A stretch of 64,000 nucleotides of DNA from Miscanthus floridulus (Eukaryota > Streptophyta > Magnoliopsida > Poales > Poaceae). Position numbers and translations under genes: made by a program. Positions within the stretch are counted from its first letter, which is position 1. Each line of letters opens with the position of its first letter. Location of the stretch: the NCBI RefSeq assembly GCF_019320115.1, contig NC_089583.1, forward strand, positions 84,089,928 to 84,153,927. Direction: 5' to 3'. Positions 57,696 to 64,000 of the stretch are shown one piece after another. The notes beneath the pieces were generated by a model. The model was not told where the DNA came from, did no database searches, and worked only from the letters and a program-made list of their open reading frames with translations.

Positions 57696-60600
57696 ATGCA
57701 GCGGCGGCGGCGGAGGTGGGGAGCGGAGGTGGACTACGGCTACTCGCCGAGCTCCACGGGCGGCGGCGGGAGCAGCTGCTGCGATTCCTTCGGCTGCGAC
57801 TCGGTTGGTCCTGGACTCCTAGTCCTTCTTTGCTAAGCTTGTTGCCCTTTCTTTATGATGCTATCATTTTGATGGCCCCATGGACGAATCTGCTTTTTGC
57901 TTGTTATCAAAATGATGCATGCATTGAGCGCCATGGCCATGGGGAAGGGAAACATATTTTAGCTGGCATTCACCTTTTGGAGTGAAAAGATTGAATCTTC
58001 AGCACGACGTGATCACAGATGGAAAATATTTAGTTCTTCACTAGCTCTAGCTTAGCTGGTGGCAATTAGCATCATGGCGCCATGCCGATCTAGGTTGCCT
58101 ATGGCATGTCTCATCCTCTCATGTGACCGCAACCCTTTCACAGAGAGCGAATGGTACAGGATGAATTTGTTATCAGCGAAGTAGACAAAGTAGGAGGGCC
58201 CCGAAATTTTTTGACTTGAGCTATAGGCATCATCATCACCATCCTGGAGTAGTGGAGTAGATCCTTATAGCAACAAAAAGGAGGGTGTTTTTTTTTTCTG
58301 ACCAGAAAAAAAACGAGCGCCATTGGATTCTCTTCACCTTTTGTTCCCCTTTTTCTGAGATCTACTTTTAATCACTGAGGCTATGATGATGGTTGCCTGC
58401 AGCCTTTGGCCGGGTTCGTGCGCCCAGATGGTGACCCACATACAGATCTGGAGACAGATGGGTTGGCCACTTCCTCGTCCAGTGGTAAGCACAACGCTGT
58501 AACCAGCTCACAGTTTTAACCTGACCGCCCTTTAAAACGAGCTAGTGTTGTTAAGCTTCTGCAGCCTTTACCGAGCGGCAGGTGGACGAAGCGGAGGAGG
58601 TGCTGTGCGGGGTGAAGGAAGAGGAGTGGGCTCAGGTACTAGAACTGGCCAAGAATCCGGCAGGCCGTGCCACCCCAGGTACTGTATTAATTTTGAGTCT
58701 TGCAATCGGTTGAGTTGTGGGGGGTTGCCAATTTTGTATGCTTGCATGTTGTTCGACAGAATGCCCCAACCAGCGGTACCTGACGGAGGCTGCTGTTCTT
58801 TTGCATGGTAGGAAGGGGTCGAAACAGCGGCCGGCCTCACTTGACCTCGGTAGCCCTGGGTTCCATGGAGCCACGTTTTCTCCAAGTTTCGTGATTGGTG
58901 GTGTGGGGTTGATGAACAAAGGACTTGGAGCATCACTCATCAGGTCAGACGTGTTTCATAGTCCTGGAACGCCGAACTATCCGTGGCACCCTGCATCGGT
59001 GTTGGGGTGCCAGAAAGGGTGGAGCTCTGAGAGAGTTCCGCATCCTTCTAAAGGAAGTAGGAGGTACCCAGGAAGCAGCATGGCATTTCCTTACAGCAAT
59101 GGGAGGACATTGCCCTCGAAATGGGAGGATGCAGAGAGGTGGATCTTCAGTCCCAATTCCAGCGACGCTCTTGGAAGAACTACAGTTGCTCATGCTCGAC
59201 GACCAAAGTCTAAAAGTGGCCCCCTGGGGCCTCCAGGAAGAATTGGTGGACAGTATTCATCTGTTTCTTCGGTGTCATTGCTTGATAGTGGGAGAGCTGG
59301 TCCTGTTACAGGAAATTCTCCTTTTGCAGCAGGAGTACTAATGCCGGAACATGTTTGTGGAGGAAAAAATACAAATGGAACCTATTCAGGTAGACCAATT
59401 GGTGACGAAATCAACATTGGAAGAGGAGTCAAAATTTGTCCACTGAATGGTGGGTCTCATCCTATTCGAACTTCCAGAGTTTGCCGGCGATTAGATTCTG
59501 CAGTGGAATCATCTGCTTCATTGCCTAGCACACAAGAATCTATCCAAGGTATTTACAAATTGTTTCCTGTGCACAGAGTACATATCCATCATTATTTTTT
59601 AGTTTTAGCCTATTGTTTATTGTTGAAATTTGGTTTCGTAGTAATTAACAAAGCACAAAACACTTTGTTTGAGTTATCATCTATGTTTGTTCAAGCATAG
59701 AAGGCATTATGAAACCCCGCATGAATTCCATTATAAAACCAGTTTTTTTTTCAGTAATAAGTTGAAACTTATTTGAAGGGCGGGCCTGGTGCAAGCGGTA
59801 GAGTCTTACCGCCTGTGACTGGAAGGTCCCGGGTTCGAGTCGCGGTCTCTTCGCATTGCACAAGCGAGGGTAAGGCTTGCCACTAACACCCTTCCCCAGA
59901 CCCCGCACAGAGCGGGAGCTCTCTGCACTGGGTTCACCCTTTTTTTTTAATAAGTTGAAACTTATTTACCTTAAGTTGTGCAGCAGATCTTCATAGAAAG
60001 TTATCATATTGTAGACTGAAAAGTCAGTAAATCTTGATCCGCTGCCTCTTTGTTGTTGTCTTGTTCAGATGAGCAGGTTGAAATCACAGAAGATTCAGCT
60101 TCTACTATTGCTTCTGTAATTTATAGGAAAGATGCTGCAACCCAGACCAGCCCGGAGCTAAGTAGGTCCTCTTCGCCCAACACTAGACCAACATTTAATC
60201 GTTCCCTGTTGACAGAACAAGTGAAAGAGAGCGGGAGCTGTTTCTCAGATCTTGATATCAGGGATGTTCAGATGGATGACCGAGTGACTTTGACTAGGTG
60301 GTCAAAGAAAAATGTAACACGATCGTCTAACAAGAATTCAACAAACATGATAGAATGGAATGAAAAGACAGTGGAGTCAAATTCTTCGTCCTGGGGCTTT
60401 GCCGAAGCGAAGTGCATATCTAAGTAAGAGATCACGGATCACTACATATTCAATTATTTTGCTGCTTGAAGCCTAATTTCCTAATATTTGTTATCTTATT
60501 ATGCGTCATGAAATCTCCTGTCATGCTTATCTGTTCTAAATGTGTCAAAGCCTTAACCATTTCTCAAGATTTTTTTTAAAATTTTCAATATATATTTACA

Positions 60601-61078
60601 CCAACAAATTGTGAAAGCTGACAAGTCTCTGCAATGTTATAAGGATTGATAGAGAGGACACAAAAATCACTGCATGGGAGAATATTCAAAAAGCAAAAGC
60701 TGAGGCAGCAATTCAGAAGTTAGTGGTATGTTCTTTGCTCTATTTCAAACTGTATTGCGCTATTTTTAACTGAATTGATGCTAGGATTGTTTGCAGGACA
60801 TTTTATTTATATCTAATGTATCTAGTTGGCCCTGAATTGTACCCACACTTCTATGATATCAGATTAAGCTCGAGAAGAAAAGATCTTCGCTGGATAAGAT
60901 TTTGAACACCCTCAAGTCTGCTCAAAGAAAAGCCCAGGTGATGCGTGAGCGTGAGTGTGATGCAGTAACAGCAAACCAAGATGGAAAAGGCTCTAGGAAG
61001 GCAAAAAAGAGAGCACAGCTTAGCAAGAATGGCCAAATCAGTTCGCTGAGTGGCTGCTTCACTTGTCATGCTTTCTGA
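57696..61078 (+). CDS. Remorin family protein, long-N-terminus type, seven exons, about 581 aa
   Basis: Exons: 57,696-57,803; 58,403-58,484; 58,565-58,678; 58,760-59,548; 60,069-60,423; 60,644-60,725; 60,863-61,078 (TGA). All introns are GT-AG and phases join without a shift. The N-terminus has an Arg run (residues 3-7) and a Gly/Ser/Cys stretch. Residues 222-231 read KWEDAERWIF, a motif I recall from long plant remorins. The Remorin_C domain covers about residues 450-548, with ITAWENIQKAKAEAAIQKL and IKLEKKRSSLDKILNTLKSAQRKAQ, a predicted coiled coil. The tail GCFTCHAF has two Cys that could be S-acylated. Remorins are plant-specific proteins of the plasma-membrane inner face and plasmodesmata. 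Length and domain order suggest group 6, the group of the rice protein GSD1 (from memory). The start is the first ATG after an in-frame TAA. Intron 4 holds a SINE. Confidence 0.9.
59756..59967 (+). repeat. 19-bp target-site duplication pair around the SINE
   Basis: AATAAGTTGAAACTTATTT occurs at 59,756-59,774 and again at 59,949-59,967. The long exact duplication is typical of LINE-driven SINE insertion. Confidence 0.93.
59775..59948 (+). mobile_element. Au-like tRNA-derived SINE in intron 4 of the remorin gene
   Basis: The 5' part is tRNA-like with an A box (CTGGTGCAAGCGGTAGAG, about 59,786-59,803) and a B box (GGGTTCGAGTC, 59,831-59,841). It is followed by a tRNA-unrelated region and a T-rich 3' end (about nine T). 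I recognise the sequence as close to the Au SINE family of grasses. It has the same strand as the gene. It is not a tRNA gene, because no full cloverleaf or anticodon arm is present. Confidence 0.88.
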
Positions 61079-61748
61079 TACATGTTATTCTAAAATTGAG
61101 TAAGTTGCCGTCAGACTGTTAATGTGCATTGAATGTATTTTTGTATTGAATTTTCAAGTAACTCGATGTTCTGTTCCTTGAAGCAGCATCTATACCACAC
61201 TCTCTATTACATCAGGCAATATAGTGCCATGTTGACAACAACGAAATTGCCAACCAACCTTTTGCCTATAACATGATGACCACTTTAGGATAAGATACTT
61301 CTGAGTCACTACGCTAGTTGTGCACTTATGCGTTTTTTTCCCCACTTGTGCTACGTGCATGTAGGCGTTGACTGCTGGCGTTTCCGTATTTGATGTGTGC
61401 ATACATTGATCTGTATGTTTGTTCTCTTCAATGTCTGTTGCTTGGATCTGATATTCTTTTGACATTCCATGCTAGATATCTCTATCTAAATTGGACGCCG
61501 GACAGAAGATCAACATTGACAGACTTTGGATAGAAACTTATGGGTCCTTTTCGATGTGAAATTTCAAACACGGTTTAGAAAAACTAGCCCATTAATCTTA
61601 ATCTACGTGCCCTTACGTCGGTTACCAAATTTCATGGATAAATTTGGGCCACCACTAATCAAAGTTCTTATTTTTCTTCTCTCATTTGCTTATAACACAA
61701 TATCTGCATAGATATGACATGTTCTGTCCAGTAGCAGTAGATTTTAGC
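61079..61748. other. Remorin 3' UTR and intergenic DNA
   Basis: After the stop there is T-rich sequence with ATTTTTGTATTGAA near 61,136-61,149, which could act as a poly(A) signal region. No canonical AATAAA was noticed close by. The rest shows no supported feature. Confidence 0.4.
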
Positions 61749-61905
61749 TACTCCATCCGTTTTAAATTACAAGTCGCTTTGACTTTTTAGTACATCTATT
61801 TTGTTAGGCATCTAGATATAACATAATTAATGACCAGTTTGCTGATAACAATAACAATGATCAAACCTACATAATTAATGGCCAGTCGCTTCGTTTTTTA
61901 GGATT
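61749..61905. mobile_element. Stowaway-like MITE, partial
   Basis: CTACTCCATCCGTTTTAAATTACAAGTCGCTTTGACTT... has the known Stowaway-type opening; only the first 20 bases are quoted as diagnostic (CTACTCCATCCGTTTTAAAT). A matching right end was not found, so it is probably truncated. The right limit is approximate. Confidence 0.6.
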
Positions 61906-62099
61906 TTATCTCTTCTCTAACTCCTCAAGTCGTCATGTGAGGATCAATGTGGGTGCTCTAAAAGTATCCTCTTATCAGTAAGAACTATTCCATCAAATCA
62001 ATGCTCATGCTCCTGAACGAGCTAGTAGTAATAGGCGACATAAGTATTAAAATCAATCAATAAATTTAAGACCCATAGTTAACCAGAATTGCTTATTTA

Positions 62100-63552
62100 A
62101 AAGTGGACCGTGGCGTCTAAGAGGGGGTGAATTAGGCAATTTAAAACTCTAACTCTAAACTGTGGTCTCTTTTTCTAACCTTAGCAAAATCTATGCAAAA
62201 AGATAAACTATCTAAATGTGTAACTACGGTTTTGCTAGTGTGTTGCTATCTCTACCGTAAACAGAGTTATGCAAACAATATAAATGCGGAAGCTAAAGAG
62301 TAAGGTAGAGATATGTAAACTCCTGTCGACGACTCCGGTATTTTTACCGAGGTATCGAGAAGCGTGCAAAGCCCCTCGTAAGAAATCCCTCACAAGGGCC
62401 AAGCTCCCCGTCGGGTAATTCCGTGGATAGCCCCGGGCCTTCCCTACGCGCAAGTGGGTCTTCGGTGTGTCTTTCGGCAAGGCTCTTCCAGACCGCTCCT
62501 TGTCGTCTTCACTATCAAGCTTCCAGTCGAAACGCCACGGGTCTTGTTCCCTCCGGTACAAGGTGGTGGCCACACCACAAACGCGGTTGGCGTGATCTCG
62601 CAAGACTACAAGCTCCTCCGATGTACAACAATGGTGCGCGCAAACACCGAGTGGTAAGAGGTATGCAAACCTCACTAAACACTAGGCCTAAACCTAGAGT
62701 AAGCGCATAAACGGTGGTCTAATCAACATAAGCACTTCGTAAAGCACCTACGCTAATCACCTAATGAATCACTAAGCACTATGCAAGTGAAGATCATTAA
62801 AATGGTGTATTAACACCCTTGGTATGTTTCCTCAGCTCCACTTTTCTCAAATGGCCGGTTGGGGGTCTATTTATAAGCCCCACCGAGAAAGTAGTCGTTG
62901 GGGACAAAACCCACCTTTCTGCTACTGACCGGACGCTGCTGTCGTCCTGACCAGACGCGTCCGGTCGTCCCAACCGTTGGAACGCGTGCGTTGATCGGAC
63001 TCTGGGCCGAGTCCGGTCACTGTCGATCGGACGCGTCCGGTCGCGCTGGCGCCACTCTAGAACCTCTCTGGACTCGATTGGACGCTGCACTTCGTGCATT
63101 CGGTCGTCCAGTCTGCTGCGTCCGGTCACGCTGAAAACATTTTCGTGATGATGAATAGTGTCACTGGTACGTCTGATCACTGCTTCGCTCAGCGTCTGGT
63201 CACTGCTGCTCAGCGTCTAGTCACAGCTGCCGACACCTGGTGTTGCCGAGCAACTGATCGGACACGTCCGGTCACCTCTACCGAGCTCATTTCTTCGCGA
63301 TCTTGCGTCTAGCTTGGTTTCCATCTTCGTGCTTGGACTTGACTTGAGGTCTTGGGTCTTCTCTTGTGCTTCTAGGGTCTTGCTTATGGTGTTGATCATG
63401 GAATCGTCATGTCGCCTTCGTCCAAGTCACGTCTTGCACCCTATTGAACCTACAAAAATAATTACTTGTAAATTCATTAGTCCAATTTGGTTGTATTGGT
63501 CATCAAACACCAAAATCCAAAGTAAATAGGCCTAGGGGCCATTTTCCTTACC
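62100..63552 (-). repeat. LTR D of a Sirevirus-like element
   Basis: The start region AAGAGGGGGTGAATTAGGC aligns with the LTR starts of A and B. The end region GGCCTAGGGGCCATTTTCC resembles their ends. The body carries several perfect GGACGCGTCCGGTC-type palindromes between 62,930 and 63,270. Exact end bases are uncertain because the TGAAAG/CTTTCA ends of A and B are not kept. Confidence 0.7.
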
Positions 63553-64000
63553 ATCTTCCCTTTTTGGTGATTGATGACAACACGACCAAAACAAGCAAAT
63601 AATAAAAGTTTTGGAATTTAAAAACTATTTACTTGCTAGGATGCAATACGAATGGCAATGTTATATGATGCTAAAAGATACCACATGTAAACATATTTGG
63701 AAACTAATCTTGCCCTTGCAAATGTCCCTATGTGGCATTATGGATTTAAGCCTCCCCCTTACACCATAATCCACTATCATCTCTTTCTTGGACCATTACC
63801 ACTTGTAAATTATTATGATCGGGCTTGCTTTTGGTCAAATAAATTCTCCCCCTTTGGAATCAAACACCGAAAAGGAAGACATTAGTAGCACAAGGGAGGG
63901 TCAAACTTTGTGATCCTTTGTATGTGGAGTGGAATAGGTCATAAAATTTGACTCACATTACATAGACTAAGATCCCCCTAAATATATGCATACATATGAT
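63553..64000 (-). mobile_element. Element D interior, 3' end, running off the window
   Basis: Immediately after the LTR the plus strand has ATCTTCCCTTTTTGGTGATTG, the complement of a PPT as in A and B. It is followed at 63,845-63,865 by CTCCCCCTTTGGAATCAAAC, matching the second PPT-like block of A (5,524) and B (22,796). By analogy, the rest of the element lies to the right on the minus strand. Confidence 0.7.

Noticed and set aside
58568..59193. Minus-strand ORFs opposite remorin exons 3 and 4
   Set aside because: They are shadows of the real coding exons, whose splice sites and domain are well supported on the plus strand.
59775..59860. Possible tRNA gene (A and B boxes)
   Set aside because: It has promoter boxes but no complete cloverleaf or anticodon arm, is followed by a SINE body and T tail, and is flanked by a long TSD.

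Overview
This window looks like nuclear DNA from a grass, most likely a panicoid of the sugarcane/sorghum/Miscanthus type. That is an inference from three things: Sirevirus-type copia elements, an Au-like SINE, and a spliced remorin gene with plant splice sites. Nothing prokaryotic, organellar or CRISPR-like was seen. About 90% of the window is transposon-derived, and one cellular gene is well supported.

Positions 1-37,084 form a nested retrotransposon stack. The outermost recognisable layer is an LTR here called C-prime (20,221-21,426 and 36,684-37,084). Element E, a Ty3/gypsy element of Tat-like layout on the + strand, is inserted in C-prime. It occupies 1-20,220 and its left end lies outside the window. 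It keeps a gag fragment, the end of integrase, a tandem-repeat spacer, an antisense extra ORF and its 3' LTR. Element A, a 13.1-kb Sirevirus-like copia on the - strand (3,625-16,705), sits inside the antisense ORF of E. Element B, a second Sirevirus-like copia on the - strand (about 21,427-36,683), is also inserted in C-prime. B itself carries a 1.94-kb solo LTR (C, 31,084-33,024, perfect 5-bp TSD) and a small gypsy LTR fragment (F, 28,609-about 29,385). A and B each carry a third ORF downstream of pol, preceded by a GC-rich leader that resembles a host promoter and 5' UTR.

Positions 37,085-46,400 hold an AC/AT microsatellite, a decayed LINE on the - strand (about 37,900-44,230) with a perfect 124-bp tandem duplication, an unexplained GC-rich stretch and a Stowaway-like MITE. 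Positions 46,400-55,620 hold an unclassified repeat with 'CTTGCAACAT' motifs. It is duplicated in tandem with the start of a gypsy LTR and interrupted by element G, a gypsy element on the - strand with both LTRs that lacks reverse transcriptase. Positions 55,730-56,970 are a cluster of MITEs, two of them with clear target-site duplications.

Positions 57,300-61,100 carry the cellular gene: a seven-exon remorin, predicted 581 aa, + strand, with a C-terminal remorin domain and a Cys-containing tail. A SINE sits in intron 4, and an upstream ORF in the same frame ends at a TAA inside a Glu run. Downstream lie a partial Stowaway-like MITE and another Sirevirus-like LTR (D, about 62,100-63,552) whose interior runs off the right edge.

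The transposon genes are decayed and do not act together as a pathway. The biologically active unit is probably the remorin gene alone. No clearly new multi-gene system was found. The most interesting leads are the leader and third ORF of the Sirevirus-like elements, a CCGGACGCGTCCGG-type palindrome shared by several LTR families, and the in-frame stop at the remorin N-terminus.
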